From the NCBI RefSeq assembly GCF_903642285.1, contig NZ_CAHJWJ010000013.1:23055-87054 (forward strand): a DNA stretch of 64,000 nucleotides, written 5' to 3'. The translations under genes and the position numbers were made by a program. Below, piece by piece: positions 1-9,843 of the stretch. Below the pieces are notes generated by a model. It saw nothing but the letters and a program-made list of their open reading frames with translations, did not search any database and was not told the origin of the DNA. This DNA is from Sphingomonas bacterium. GTDB taxonomy: Bacteria > Pseudomonadota > Alphaproteobacteria > Sphingomonadales > Sphingomonadaceae. Within the stretch, counting starts at the first letter, position 1. Every line of letters begins with the position of its first letter.

Positions 1-33
1 CGTCTGCTGGCGGCGGTGCGGGCGAACCGCTAA
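1..33 (+). CDS. C-terminal end of an upstream gene (partial)
   Basis: An open frame from the first base reads RLLAAVRANR and stops with TAA, 11 bases before proS. High GC and the close spacing suggest it is the tail of a gene transcribed in the same direction as proS. Ten residues are too few to name a family, and a chance open frame cannot be excluded. Confidence 0.35.
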   Translation, partial: RLLAAVRANR

Positions 34-44
34 GCGCGAGCGCC

Positions 45-1580
45 ATGGCCATCAAGCACGCGCTCCCCGTCACCCGCCAGGCCGATTTCGCCGCCTGGTA
101 CCAGTCCGTCATCGCCGAGGCCGATCTGGCCGAAGAATCGGGGGTGCGCGGCTGCATGATCATCAGGCCCTGGGGCTATGGCATCTGGGAACGCATCCAG
201 CGTCTGCTCGACGACCGGATCAAGGCGACGGGGCACGAGAATTGCTATTTCCCGCTCTTCATTCCGCTGTCCTATTTCGAGAAGGAGGCGGAGCATGTCG
301 AGGGGTTCGCCAAGGAAATGGCGGTGGTCACGCACCACCGGCTGATCGCGGACGGCAAGGGTGGCCTGACCCCCGACCCCAGCGCGAAGCTTGAGGAGCC
401 GCTCGTCGTCCGGCCGACCAGCGAGACCGTGATCGGCACTGCATTCGCGCGTTGGGTGCAGTCCTGGCGCGATCTGCCGGTGCTCATCAACCAATGGGCC
501 AACGTCGTGCGCTGGGAAATGCGGACGCGGATGTTCCTGCGGACGTCCGAATTTCTCTGGCAGGAGGGACATACCGCGCACGCCTCCGCCGACGAGGCCC
601 GCGAAGAGACGCTGAAGATGCTCGAGGTCTACCGCTCCTTCGCGGAGGACTGCCTGGCGCTGCCCGTCGTGGCCGGCGAGAAGCCGGAGAACGAGCGCTT
701 TCCCGGCGCGGTCGCGACCTATTCGATCGAGGCGATGATGCAGGATGGCAAGGCGCTCCAGTCGGGCACCTCGCATTTCCTCGGCACCAATTTCGCGACC
801 GCGCAGGGCATCCGCTTCCAGAACGCGGCTGGCGAACTGGAATTGGCGAATACCACGAGCTGGGGCGTGTCGACGCGGATGATCGGCGGGGTCATCATGG
901 TGCACGGCGACGATGACGGCCTGCGTGTGCCGCCGCTCGTCGCGCCGTGGCAGGTCGTGATCGTCCCGATGCTGCGCGAGCAGCCCGAGGACGAGGCGAT
1001 CGTCGCCTATTGCAAGGATTTGCGCGAGGAACTGGGCCGGCGGTCGGCGTTCGGCGAACCGATACGCGCCTTGCTGGACCTGAAGCCCGCCAAGGCCGCC
1101 ACCAAGCGCTGGGGCTGGGTGAAGAAGGGTGCGCCGATCGTGATCGAGGTCGGTGGCCGCGACATGGCGGGCGGCGCGGTGTCGGTCATCCGACGCGACC
1201 GGTTGTACCGGGACGACGGGAAGCTCGACAGCATGGTCGTGCCGCGCGGCGACTTCACCGCGGACGTGCCGGCCATGCTGGAATCGATCCAGACGGTGCT
1301 GCACGCACAGGCGACCGATCGGCTGAAGGCCAACATCGCGCCCGTCGACGACTGGGCGGGGATCGCGGCGCTGTTCGCGGAAGGCCACGCCAATCCGGGT
1401 TGGGCCGATGTCCGCTGGGCGAAGCCGACGGGCGCGGCGTTGGATGCGGTGGTCGAACGACTGAAGGCGTTGAAGCTGACGATCCGCAACGCGCCGATGG
1501 GTCAGGGCAAGACCCAGGGCGAATGCATCTTCACCGGCGAACCGGCGGTGGAGCGGGTGTTGATCGGGCGGTCTTACTGA
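45..1580 (+). CDS. proS: prolyl-tRNA synthetase, archaeal/eukaryotic-like type
   Basis: Charges tRNA-Pro with proline in the cytoplasm. The 511-residue protein has the class II core: VRPTSE (residues 122-127), the motif 2 arginine/glutamate in RWEMR (156-160) and LRTSEFLWQEGHTAH (165-179). An anticodon-binding domain follows from about residue 295, and the protein ends in tyrosine (RSY), as is usual for the short archaeal/eukaryotic-like form. There is no INS editing insertion of the kind found in the roughly 570-residue bacterial form. The ATG at the listed start is the first in frame and gives a normal N-terminus. It lies close behind the end of another frame, so it may be part of an operon starting outside the window. 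Confidence 0.95.
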   Translation: MAIKHALPVTRQADFAAWYQSVIAEADLAEESGVRGCMIIRPWGYGIWERIQRLLDDRIKATGHENCYFPLFIPLSYFEKEAEHVEGFAKEMAVVTHHRLIADGKGGLTPDPSAKLEEPLVVRPTSETVIGTAFARWVQSWRDLPVLINQWANVVRWEMRTRMFLRTSEFLWQEGHTAHASADEAREETLKMLEVYRSFAEDCLALPVVAGEKPENERFPGAVATYSIEAMMQDGKALQSGTSHFLGTNFATAQGIRFQNAAGELELANTTSWGVSTRMIGGVIMVHGDDDGLRVPPLVAPWQVVIVPMLREQPEDEAIVAYCKDLREELGRRSAFGEPIRALLDLKPAKAATKRWGWVKKGAPIVIEVGGRDMAGGAVSVIRRDRLYRDDGKLDSMVVPRGDFTADVPAMLESIQTVLHAQATDRLKANIAPVDDWAGIAALFAEGHANPGWADVRWAKPTGAALDAVVERLKALKLTIRNAPMGQGKTQGECIFTGEPAVERVLIGRSY

Positions 1581-1659
1581 GCGCCGGTCCTGTTGGGCAT
1601 CGGGCAGGGTGCCGGCCATTCGCGCGGCATCACGGTCGCCGAAGACCGCGAAGCGCCGG

Positions 1660-3141
1660 TCAGCCGGGGTACGTCGCGTTCCACCAGGCCGCGAATGCCG
1701 CGCGCTCGGCGGACGTCATGTGCAGCCCGAGCTTGGATCGCCGCATCAGGACATCGTCCGCCGCGCGCGCCCATTCGCGATCATGCATCCAGCGCGCCTC
1801 GATCTCGGTCAATCCGGCGGCGAAGGCGCGGCCCATGCCGGCCTCGTCGGTGACGCCTGCGAGCATCCGCCGCAGCATAGACCCATAGGCGCGCGCCATC
1901 CGTTCGCTGCGCTGGGTGCCGAGACATGGCCAAGTCCGGCGAACCTCGCCCAGAAACACGGCGAAGGGCGCGATATCGCCGCCGGGGAATATCCGGCCTC
2001 GAGTCGTCCGCCGGGCCGATCGACCGAGCGTCGGCGCAAGCTTGCCGATCGCCTCCTCCGCCAGATGGCGCGCCGTGGTGATCTTGCCGCCGAACACGGA
2101 CAACAGGGGCGGGCCGTTGGTATCGAGTTCCAGCACGTAATCGCGCGTCACCGCCCGCGCCTCGCTCGCGCCGTCGTCGTAGAGCGGTCGCACGCCGGAC
2201 CAGGTCGAGGTTACGTCGCCGGGGGCGACCTGCCGAACGAAATGCTGGTTCACCGCGTCGCACAGATACGCGATCTCGTCGGCGTCGATCACCGCATCCT
2301 CCGGGCGATCGACGGGGATGTCGGTGGTGCCGATCTCGGTCGAGTCGCCCAGATACGGGATCGCGAACACGATCCGCCGGTCGGGGAGTTGCAGGATATA
2401 GGCGTGGTCGCCGTCGTACAGTCTTGGCACGACGATGTGGCTGCCCTTGACCAGTCGTACCCCGGCCTCGGCATTCACGCCCAACCGCCCGAGCAGCGCA
2501 GCGACCCAGGGGCCGGCGGCGTTCACGATCGCGCGCGCGGTGACGTCGTCGCCGTCGGACAGCGTCGCGCGCCAGATGCTGCCGTCTCGACGCGCGGACT
2601 CCAGCGCGGTGCCGACGCGAATGTCCGCGCCATTGTCCGCCGCATCGATCGCGTTAAGCAGCGTCAGCCGCGAATCGTCGACGAACGCGTCCGAATATAC
2701 GAAGCCGCGCGCGCCGCCTTTCAACGGCGCGGTAAAGGCGGTATCGTTTTTGCGGAGCGAGCGCGATCGTTTCAGCGTCATCCGGCCGCCCAGCATATCG
2801 TAGAAATACAACCCCAGCCGAACCATCCCCCATGGCCGCACCGCATTTTCGTGCGGCAGGACGAAGCGCAACGGGCGGATGACGTGCGGCGCGGCCGTCA
2901 CCAGCCGCTCGCGCTCCCGCAACGCCTCCGCCACGAGTTTGAAGTCGTAATATTCGAGGTAGCGCAGGCCGCCATGGATCAGCTTGGTCGAGGCGGATGA
3001 TGTCGCGCCCGCAAGGTCGCCTTGCTCCACCAGCAGGACCGACAGCCCGTTCAGGACCGCCTCGCGCGCGATCGCCGCGCCGTTGATGCCGCCACCGACG
3101 ATAAGCAGGTCGTACGTCGCCATTGTCATGTGATCGTTCAT
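1660..3141 (-). CDS. glpD: glycerol-3-phosphate dehydrogenase (FAD-dependent)
   Basis: Oxidises sn-glycerol 3-phosphate to dihydroxyacetone phosphate at the inner face of the membrane, passing electrons to quinone. The 493-residue length is typical. The dinucleotide-binding motif VGGGINGAA lies at residues 15-23, and the family sequence STKLIHGGLRYLEYYDF follows near residue 50. Three in-frame ATGs (residues 1, 5 and 7) are possible starts and no ribosome-binding site separates them; MATYDLLIV (residue 7) would give the most compact FAD motif. It is divergent from rnr with only about 40 bases between the starts. No glpK or glpF is nearby. Confidence 0.95.
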   Translation of the reverse strand: MNDHMTMATYDLLIVGGGINGAAIAREAVLNGLSVLLVEQGDLAGATSSASTKLIHGGLRYLEYYDFKLVAEALRERERLVTAAPHVIRPLRFVLPHENAVRPWGMVRLGLYFYDMLGGRMTLKRSRSLRKNDTAFTAPLKGGARGFVYSDAFVDDSRLTLLNAIDAADNGADIRVGTALESARRDGSIWRATLSDGDDVTARAIVNAAGPWVAALLGRLGVNAEAGVRLVKGSHIVVPRLYDGDHAYILQLPDRRIVFAIPYLGDSTEIGTTDIPVDRPEDAVIDADEIAYLCDAVNQHFVRQVAPGDVTSTWSGVRPLYDDGASEARAVTRDYVLELDTNGPPLLSVFGGKITTARHLAEEAIGKLAPTLGRSARRTTRGRIFPGGDIAPFAVFLGEVRRTWPCLGTQRSERMARAYGSMLRRMLAGVTDEAGMGRAFAAGLTEIEARWMHDREWARAADDVLMRRSKLGLHMTSAERAAFAAWWNATYPG

Positions 3142-3181
3142 AGCGGGTGACGTCCGCTGCGCGAAACCCTATCTCCGGGCG

Positions 3182-5395
3182 ATGCACAAACCCAAGGCAG
3201 GGCTTCCGAGCCGCCAGCAGATCCTCGATTTCATCGCGCATTCGGAACAGCCCGCGGGCAAACGCGAGATCGCGCGCGCCTTCGGGCTGAGCGCGCAGGA
3301 CAAGATCGTGCTGAAGGCATTGTTGAAGGACATGGCCGACGAGGGGCTGATCGATTCGGCGCCCGGCCGCGCGTTCCACAAGATGGGCGGGGTGCCCAAG
3401 GTGACCGTGCTGCGGATCGCGGATGTCGACGATAGCGGCAACGTCTGGGCGGTGCCTGACCGGTGGGAGGCGGAAGGCGTGCTGATTCCCCGACTGCGCG
3501 TGCGCGAGCGCAAGGGTGGAAGCCTCGGGATCGGCGATCGTATTCTAGCCCGGACGGAAGAGGCCGGGGTCGGGTGGATCGCGTATCCGATGAAGCAGAT
3601 TGCCGCTGCGTCTGACCGGTTGATCGGCGTGCTGCGCGAGGAAGGCGGGCGGTTGTGGCTGACCGGCGTCGATAAGAAGGAACGCCGCGATTACGCGGTG
3701 TCGGACGCCGGCGAGGCGGGGCCGGGCGATCTGGTGCTCGCCGAACGCAGCGGGCGACCGCCGCGGGTCACCGCGCGCGTGGTGCAGCGACTGGGCGATC
3801 CGTTCGCGCCGAAGAGCTTCTCGCTGATCGCGATCCACAAGCTGGGTATTCCCGACGTCTTTTCCGTCGAGACGCTGGACGAGGCGCGCGTCGTCGCCGG
3901 GTCGGCGCTTGGCGAGGGGCGGGAGGATTTGCGCGACTTGCCGATCGTCGCCATCGATCCGGCCGATGCGCGCGATCACGACGACGCGGTGTGGGCGGCA
4001 CCGGATGACGACCCGGCCAACGAGGGCGGGTGGAAGGCGATCGTCGCGATCGCGGATGTCAGCTTCTATGTGCGTCCGGGCTCGGAACTGGACCGCGAGG
4101 CGCGGCGGCGCGGGAATTCGGTGTATTTTCCCGATCGGGTCGTGCCGATGCTGCCGGAGATGCTGTCCGCGGACATCTGCTCGCTGAAGGCGGGCGCGGA
4201 CCGCGCGGCATTGGCCTGCCATTTGCGGATCGGGAGGGACGGGGCGCTGTTGTCCTGGCGCTTCACCCGCGCGGTGGTGCGGATCGCCGCGAATATCGCG
4301 TATGAGGATGCGCAGGCGGTGATCGACGCTCCTGCCCGCGAACGGGAAGGGGAGTTGTTGCCCATCCTCCAACCCCTCTGGTCCTGCTGGCAGGCTCTCG
4401 CCAAGGCGCGCGCCGCGCGCGCGCCGCTCGATCTCGATCTGCCCGAGCGGCGTGTCGTCCTCGACGAACAGGGCCGCCTGCTGTCCGTCGCGCCGCGCGA
4501 ACGACTCGATGCGCACCGGCTGATCGAGGATTATATGATCGCCGCCAACGTCGCCGCTGCCAAGGCGCTGGAGGCGAAGAAGGCACCGGTCATGTATCGC
4601 ATCCATGAGCCGCCGAGCCGCGAGAAACTGGTCGCGCTGAAGGACTATCTCGCGACCTTCGACGTCGCCTTCGCGCTCGGTCAGGTCGTCCGGCCGGCGA
4701 CCTTCAACCATGTCCTCGACAGGATCGGCGACGCCGATTTCCGCCCGCAGGTGATGGAACAGGTGTTGCGCACGCAGACCCAGGCCTATTACGGCCCCGC
4801 GAACCACGGCCATTTCGGCCTCGCGCTGGGCAGCTACGCGCATTTCACCTCGCCGATCCGGCGCTATGCCGATCTGCTCGTCCACCGATCGCTCGTCGGC
4901 AGCTACACGCTGGGCCCGGGCGCACTGCCCGCGGCGGATGCGGCGAACATGGAGGCGGTCGGCGAGCAGATCAGCCGCCTCGAACGCCGCGCGATGGAGG
5001 CGGAGCGCGACACGATGGACCGCTACGTCGCGGCCTATCTCTCCGAACGGATCGGCGAGACGATGCCCGCGCGCATCACCGGTATCGCCAATTTCGGTGT
5101 ATTCGCGACGGTGGAGGGCGTCGGCGGCGACGGCCTGTTGTCGGTACGTGATCTGGGCGGCGAATATTTTCGCTTCGACGAGGCGGCACGTACGCTGACG
5201 GGGGAAACCAGCGGCGACGTCTATACGCTCGGCCAGCGGCTCGATCTGAAACTGGCGGAGGCGAACCCGGTATCGGGCGCGCTGCGGTTCGAACTGCCGG
5301 GCGGGAAACAGGCCGCGCCGCCGCGGCGCGTGGATCGGGTGGTGAAGCATCGCGGCCGGCCGATGAACATCCGGCATCAGGGGAAGAAGCGTTAG
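3182..5395 (+). CDS. rnr: ribonuclease R
   Basis: A processive 3'-5' exoribonuclease that degrades structured RNA. The 737-residue protein starts with a winged-helix-like region (about 1-70), continues through cold-shock-like domains, and carries the RNB catalytic motif IDPADARDHDDA near residues 258-269. Its four aspartates (D259, D265, D267, D268) match the metal ligands of the RNase II/R family. A C-terminal S1 domain starts around MPARITGIANFGVFATVEG, followed by a short basic tail (KHRGRPMNIRHQGKKR). The ATG chosen is the first in frame after the divergent glpD start. A palindromic repeat sits directly after the stop. Confidence 0.95.
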   Translation: MHKPKAGLPSRQQILDFIAHSEQPAGKREIARAFGLSAQDKIVLKALLKDMADEGLIDSAPGRAFHKMGGVPKVTVLRIADVDDSGNVWAVPDRWEAEGVLIPRLRVRERKGGSLGIGDRILARTEEAGVGWIAYPMKQIAAASDRLIGVLREEGGRLWLTGVDKKERRDYAVSDAGEAGPGDLVLAERSGRPPRVTARVVQRLGDPFAPKSFSLIAIHKLGIPDVFSVETLDEARVVAGSALGEGREDLRDLPIVAIDPADARDHDDAVWAAPDDDPANEGGWKAIVAIADVSFYVRPGSELDREARRRGNSVYFPDRVVPMLPEMLSADICSLKAGADRAALACHLRIGRDGALLSWRFTRAVVRIAANIAYEDAQAVIDAPAREREGELLPILQPLWSCWQALAKARAARAPLDLDLPERRVVLDEQGRLLSVAPRERLDAHRLIEDYMIAANVAAAKALEAKKAPVMYRIHEPPSREKLVALKDYLATFDVAFALGQVVRPATFNHVLDRIGDADFRPQVMEQVLRTQTQAYYGPANHGHFGLALGSYAHFTSPIRRYADLLVHRSLVGSYTLGPGALPAADAANMEAVGEQISRLERRAMEAERDTMDRYVAAYLSERIGETMPARITGIANFGVFATVEGVGGDGLLSVRDLGGEYFRFDEAARTLTGETSGDVYTLGQRLDLKLAEANPVSGALRFELPGGKQAAPPRRVDRVVKHRGRPMNIRHQGKKR

Positions 5396-5400
5396 GGTAT

Positions 5401-5483
5401 CGTCCCCCGGCCTCGTGCCGGGGTCCAGGGCCAGGGAGCGTAACGCTTGCGGCTCCGGATGCCGGGATGAGCCCGGCATGACG
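5401..5483. repeat. intergenic palindromic repeat, CGTC(A)TCCCGG-type, copy 1
   Basis: An 83-bp imperfect inverted repeat bounded by CGTCCCCCGGCCTCGTGCCG and a right end that reads GCCCGGCATGACG. It lies between two convergent genes (rnr and the saccharopine-dehydrogenase-like gene). The same architecture recurs at 15528-15611 and 61647-61730. It probably forms a long hairpin in RNA and may help end transcription of both genes; it has no T-tract. Confidence 0.8.
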
Positions 5484-5489
5484 CAGTTT

Positions 5490-6647
5490 CTATCCCGCCC
5501 GGAACATCAGCCCCGCCTTGTCCTGCAACCGGTGCCGCAGCGTCGCCCCCAGCAGCGCCCCCGGCGTCCAGATGCCGCCTTCGCCCTCGGTGTTCAGCAG
5601 GCACAGTGCGGTTTCCGCGATCATCCTGCTGGTCGACCCATATCCGGGGTCGCGATCGCCGGTGACGACGCAATCCATCCGCGATCCGTCGGGCATCAGG
5701 CCGATGAACAGCAGGTCGTAATAACCTGCGTCACGCTCCGCCTTCGACGGTCCCTCGCCCGGCTTCGGCCCCTTGTCGGACGCGAGCGGGTTCAGCTTCG
5801 CGATCGCCTCCGCCGCCGCGCGCCCGACATCGCCGAGCCCGGCGACCATCATCTCGTCATAGACGAAATCCTTGCCATAGGCCTGGCCGAGCAGGAAATT
5901 GGTGCGGTGCACGTTCTTCGTGTTGATCGGTGCCATGATGAACGGCGCGACCCAGGCGCCGATCGTCGTGTCATATTCGGGCAGCAGGCCCATCGGCTGG
6001 TGCGGCCCGGAAAAACCCGGTGTCAGCGCAAACGGATTGGTCAGCAGCGCGACGATCGAGGGACTGCGCGCCGCGGCGGCCAGCGTTGCCTTCAGGCTGG
6101 CCGCGGTACCGCCCGAAAAGCCGCCCTGCATCTTGCGGACGCGGCCCTTCACGCGGCGCGCCGGCACGCCGTGCTTCGCGACCGCGCATTCCTGCAAGGA
6201 CTGTACGCCGAGGTCGAACGGGATCGAGTCGAACCCGCAACTGAACACGATCCGCGCGCCGCTGGCCTTCGCCGCATCCTGGTGCGCGTCGATCATGTGC
6301 CGCATCCAGGCGGGCTCCCCGCACAGATCGACATAGCCGGTGCCTGCCTCGGCGCAGGCCGCGACGAGATCGCCGCCATAGAGTTGATAGGGCCCGACCG
6401 TCGTCAGCACGACTCGCGCCCGCTCGGCCATCGTCTTGAGGCCGGCAGGATCGGATGCGTCCGCCACCACCAGCGGCGTGTCCGCCGGCGCGCCGATCAG
6501 GTCGCGCACCTCCGCCAGTTTCGCCGCGCTGCGCCCGGCCATCGCCCATCGCGGTCCGCCGGTCGGATAGGCCTGTACGAGATATTCGGCGACCAGGCGG
6601 CCGGTGAAGCCGGTGGCACCGTAGACGATCAGATCGAAGTCTCGCAT
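5490..6647 (-). CDS. saccharopine dehydrogenase-like NAD(P)-binding protein
   Basis: A 385-residue protein with an N-terminal Rossmann motif, VYGATGFTGRLVAEYL (about residues 7-22), and the layout of the saccharopine dehydrogenase/trans-acting enoyl reductase-like family. The substrate is unknown; many relatives are annotated only as membrane-associated reductases. The frame stays open far upstream, but the ATG giving MRDFDLIVYGATG places the Rossmann fold at the N-terminus and lies 17 bases after the ABC exporter stop, so this start was chosen. The two genes probably form an operon, hinting at a lipid-related role for both (inference). Confidence 0.8.
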   Translation of the reverse strand: MRDFDLIVYGATGFTGRLVAEYLVQAYPTGGPRWAMAGRSAAKLAEVRDLIGAPADTPLVVADASDPAGLKTMAERARVVLTTVGPYQLYGGDLVAACAEAGTGYVDLCGEPAWMRHMIDAHQDAAKASGARIVFSCGFDSIPFDLGVQSLQECAVAKHGVPARRVKGRVRKMQGGFSGGTAASLKATLAAAARSPSIVALLTNPFALTPGFSGPHQPMGLLPEYDTTIGAWVAPFIMAPINTKNVHRTNFLLGQAYGKDFVYDEMMVAGLGDVGRAAAEAIAKLNPLASDKGPKPGEGPSKAERDAGYYDLLFIGLMPDGSRMDCVVTGDRDPGYGSTSRMIAETALCLLNTEGEGGIWTPGALLGATLRHRLQDKAGLMFRAG

Positions 6648-6664
6648 GTCGTCGTCTCCCGGTG

Positions 6665-8455
6665 TCAGGCCGCCTCGTTGAACTGCAAGCTCGCCAGCCG
6701 CGCATAAAGGCCGCTGCGGCCGATGAGGGCGGCGTGGCTGCCTTCCTCGACGATCCGCCCTTCCTCCATCACGACGATCCGCCGCGCGGCGCGCACGGTC
6801 GCGAGCCGGTGGGCGATGACCAGCGTGGTCCGATCGGCCATCAGCCGTTCCAGCGCCTGCTGCACCAATTGCTCGCTCTCGGCGTCGAGCGCACTCGTGG
6901 CCTCGTCCAGCAACAGGATCGGCGAATCGCGCAACAGCGCGCGCGCGATCGTCACACGCTGCCGCTGCCCGCCCGACAATCTCGCGCCGCCTTCGCCAAG
7001 GAACGTATCGAGCCCGTCGGGTAGTCGGCGCAGGAATTCGGCTGCGTTGGCGGCCTCCGCGGCGTCCCACAGCTCGGCGTCGGTCGCATCCCAGCGACCA
7101 TAGCGCAGATTGTCGCGCGCCGACGCGCCGAAGATCACCGTCTCCTGCGGCACCATCGCGATCCGGGCGCGGATATCGGCAGGATCGGCCTCGCGCAGGT
7201 CGACGCCGTCCATCGTCACACGGCCGCCGCTCGGATCGTAGAAGCGCTCCGCCAGTTGGAACAGCGTCGTCTTGCCGGCACCCGATGGCCCGACCAGCGC
7301 GACCGTCTCGCCGGGGGCGATGGTCAGCGTGAAATCGTGCAGCGCGGCGACGTCCGGCCGCGTCGGATAGCGGAACGCGACATGCTCGAACGCCAGCGCC
7401 CCGCGCGCCGGCTCGGGTAGGGCACGGGGCTCGGCCGGTGCGGCGATGCCTGTGACCTCGGTCAGCAGTTCATGCAATCGCTCCGCCGCACCCGCCGAGC
7501 GCAGCAGGTCCCCGTAAACCTCGGTCAGCGACCCGAACGAGCCGGCGACCAGGAACGCGGCGACGAGCGATCCGGTGAGCGATCCTCCCGACAGACGCCC
7601 CTCCGCAACGTCGGACACGACCGACCAGAGCAGCCAGAGGATCGCGCCGAACAACAGCAGGATGACGAGCGCCGTCATCAGGGCGCGGATGCGAATGCGG
7701 CGCTTGGCGGCGGCGAAGCCCTGTTCCACCGCGCTCGCGAAGCGTTCGCCTTCGCGCGCTTCCTGGCCGAACGCCTGAACGATCTTCATCGCGCCAAGCG
7801 TCTCCACCGCGATCGCGCCGATATCGGCGATCCGGTCCTGGCTGGTGCGCGAAAAGCCACGCACCCGCCGGCCGAGCAGAACGATCGGCAGGACGATGAT
7901 CGGTATCGCGAGCAGCAGCGATCCGGCGAGCTTTGGCGCCAGAACGAACATCGTCGCGACGCTGGCGATCCCGGTCAGCGCGTTGCGCAGCGCGACGGAG
8001 ACGGTGGTGCCGACTGCGGTCTCGATCTGCGCGGTATCCGCGGTAAGGCGCGATGCGATCTCGGCCGGCCGGTTCTCCTCGAAGAAACGCGGCGCGAGGC
8101 CGAGGAGATTGCGCTGCACCGCAATCCGCACATCCGCCACCACGCGCTCGCCCAGCCAGGAAACGAAGTAGAAGCGCACCGCGGTACCCAGCGCGAGCAG
8201 CAGCACCAGGCCGAACAGCGCATAGAAGACCTGATCGATATGCGCCGCATCGCCGCCATGCGAAAAGCCGCGATCGATCATCGACCGGATCGGATAGGGG
8301 ATCGACGCCGTCACGAGCGACGTGACGAGCAATGCCGCGAGCGCCGCCGCGACCTGCGCCGGGTAATGCGAGGCGAAGCGCCACACCATTTTCAGGCTAC
8401 CCAGACGGCGCGGTACGGCTGGAAGCGGAGATGTCGGGGACGGTTGTCGGGCCAT
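6665..8455 (-). CDS. ABC exporter, fused permease and ATPase (MsbA/LmrA-like)
   Basis: A 596-residue half-transporter that would act as a homodimer in the inner membrane. Residues about 25-320 form the six-helix exporter domain. The ATPase domain carries Walker A GPSGAGKT (389-396), the signature LSGGQRQR (493-500) and Walker B ILLLDEAT (513-520). Such proteins export lipids, peptides or drugs; the substrate cannot be read from the sequence. It is the first gene of a likely two-gene operon with the dehydrogenase-like gene and is divergent from phaZ. Confidence 0.88.
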   Translation of the reverse strand: MARQPSPTSPLPAVPRRLGSLKMVWRFASHYPAQVAAALAALLVTSLVTASIPYPIRSMIDRGFSHGGDAAHIDQVFYALFGLVLLLALGTAVRFYFVSWLGERVVADVRIAVQRNLLGLAPRFFEENRPAEIASRLTADTAQIETAVGTTVSVALRNALTGIASVATMFVLAPKLAGSLLLAIPIIVLPIVLLGRRVRGFSRTSQDRIADIGAIAVETLGAMKIVQAFGQEAREGERFASAVEQGFAAAKRRIRIRALMTALVILLLFGAILWLLWSVVSDVAEGRLSGGSLTGSLVAAFLVAGSFGSLTEVYGDLLRSAGAAERLHELLTEVTGIAAPAEPRALPEPARGALAFEHVAFRYPTRPDVAALHDFTLTIAPGETVALVGPSGAGKTTLFQLAERFYDPSGGRVTMDGVDLREADPADIRARIAMVPQETVIFGASARDNLRYGRWDATDAELWDAAEAANAAEFLRRLPDGLDTFLGEGGARLSGGQRQRVTIARALLRDSPILLLDEATSALDAESEQLVQQALERLMADRTTLVIAHRLATVRAARRIVVMEEGRIVEEGSHAALIGRSGLYARLASLQFNEAA

Positions 8456-8587
8456 GGCCCGATCTAGCAGCCCCGTCGCCTTCGCTCAACGATGATGGGC
8501 ACCGTGCCCACGCATACGCGATCGTCGATTGTGCACTGCGGAAATGTGGATAGGGATGTCGCGACCCACGCGCCAAGAGGATACCCG

Positions 8588-9820
8588 ATGCTTTACGACA
8601 TGTACGAGATGCAGCGTTCGATGTTGGCCGGTGCCGGCGCGATGGCGGATCTCGGTGCGTCGATGCTGACCAGTCCCGGTAACCCGTTCGCCCACACCGG
8701 CGGCGGATCGGTCATGGCGTCGGCACTGGCGGTATTCGCGCACGCCGCCGCATCGCGCGGCAAGCCCGCGTTCGGTCTCGATTCCACGCTGGTCGATGGC
8801 CGGGCGGTCGCCGTGCGCGAGGAGATCGTCGCCCGCCGCGCGTTCGGTCAGCTCAAGCATTTCGTTCGCGACGGTATCGATCATGGGCCAAAGCTGCTGA
8901 TCGTCGCGCCGATGTCGGGCCACTATGCGACGCTGCTGCGCGGCACGGTGGAACGGATGCTACCGGTCGCGGATGTCTACATCACCGACTGGCGCGACGC
9001 GAAAATGGTACCCGTGTCGGACGGTCGTTTCGATCTGGACGATTATATCGATTACCTCGTGGAATTTCTGTCCGTGATCGGTGAGGCCGGCGACGGGGAG
9101 CGCGCACATATGCTGGCGGTGTGTCAGCCGTCGGTGCCATGCTACGCCGCCGCCGCGCTGATGAGTGCGGATGCGCACCCCTGGCGGCCGAAGACGCTGA
9201 CGATGATGGGTGGTCCGGTCGACACGCGTCAGGCACCGACCGCGGTCAACACGCTCGCGACGAAACGTCCTTTCGCCTGGTTCGAACAGAATGTCATCGC
9301 GACGGTCCCTGCCAACTATCCGGGCGCGGGGCGGCGGGTCTATCCGGGGTTCCTGCAACTGGCCGGATTCCTGTCGATGAACCTGGGCAATCACATGAAC
9401 AGCCATTGGGACATGTTCAAGCATCTGGTCGCCGGCGATGGCGAAAGCGCGGATGCCACCAAGGCATTCTATGACGAATACCGCTCGGTCTGCGACATGA
9501 CCGCGGAATTCTATCTCCAGACGATCGATCTGGTATTCCAGACGCATGCGCTGCCGAACGGGACGATGACCCATCGCGGTCGACCGGTCGATCCGGGGGC
9601 GATCGTCGATATCGGTCTACTCGCGATCGAGGGCGAGCGCGACGATATTTCGGGGATCGGCCAGACCAGGGCCGCGCTGTCGCTCGCGACCAACCTTCCG
9701 GACGTGAAAAAACGGTATCTAATGGCGCAAGGTGCGGGCCATTACGGGATATTCAACGGCACGCGGTGGCGCGATACGATCGCGCCGGTCGTGGAGGACT
9801 GGATGGCGGCGAACGGCTAA
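8588..9820 (+). CDS. phaZ: intracellular polyhydroxyalkanoate depolymerase
   Basis: Mobilises stored polyhydroxybutyrate by hydrolysing the polymer on intracellular granules. The 410-residue protein begins MLYDMYEMQRSML, a start typical of intracellular PhaZ. The nucleophile motif is CQPS with Cys179 in place of the usual lipase-box serine, as known for the Ralstonia PhaZa1 group. A C-terminal histidine lies in AQGAGHYGIFNG. An in-frame upstream ATG exists, but the chosen one follows the ribosome-binding site AAGAGGAT by 7 bases. 3-Hydroxybutyrate dehydrogenase at 33119-33904 could take the monomer further. Confidence 0.9.
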   Translation: MLYDMYEMQRSMLAGAGAMADLGASMLTSPGNPFAHTGGGSVMASALAVFAHAAASRGKPAFGLDSTLVDGRAVAVREEIVARRAFGQLKHFVRDGIDHGPKLLIVAPMSGHYATLLRGTVERMLPVADVYITDWRDAKMVPVSDGRFDLDDYIDYLVEFLSVIGEAGDGERAHMLAVCQPSVPCYAAAALMSADAHPWRPKTLTMMGGPVDTRQAPTAVNTLATKRPFAWFEQNVIATVPANYPGAGRRVYPGFLQLAGFLSMNLGNHMNSHWDMFKHLVAGDGESADATKAFYDEYRSVCDMTAEFYLQTIDLVFQTHALPNGTMTHRGRPVDPGAIVDIGLLAIEGERDDISGIGQTRAALSLATNLPDVKKRYLMAQGAGHYGIFNGTRWRDTIAPVVEDWMAANG

Positions 9821-9843
9821 CCCGTCCGCCGCCATCCGGTCGA

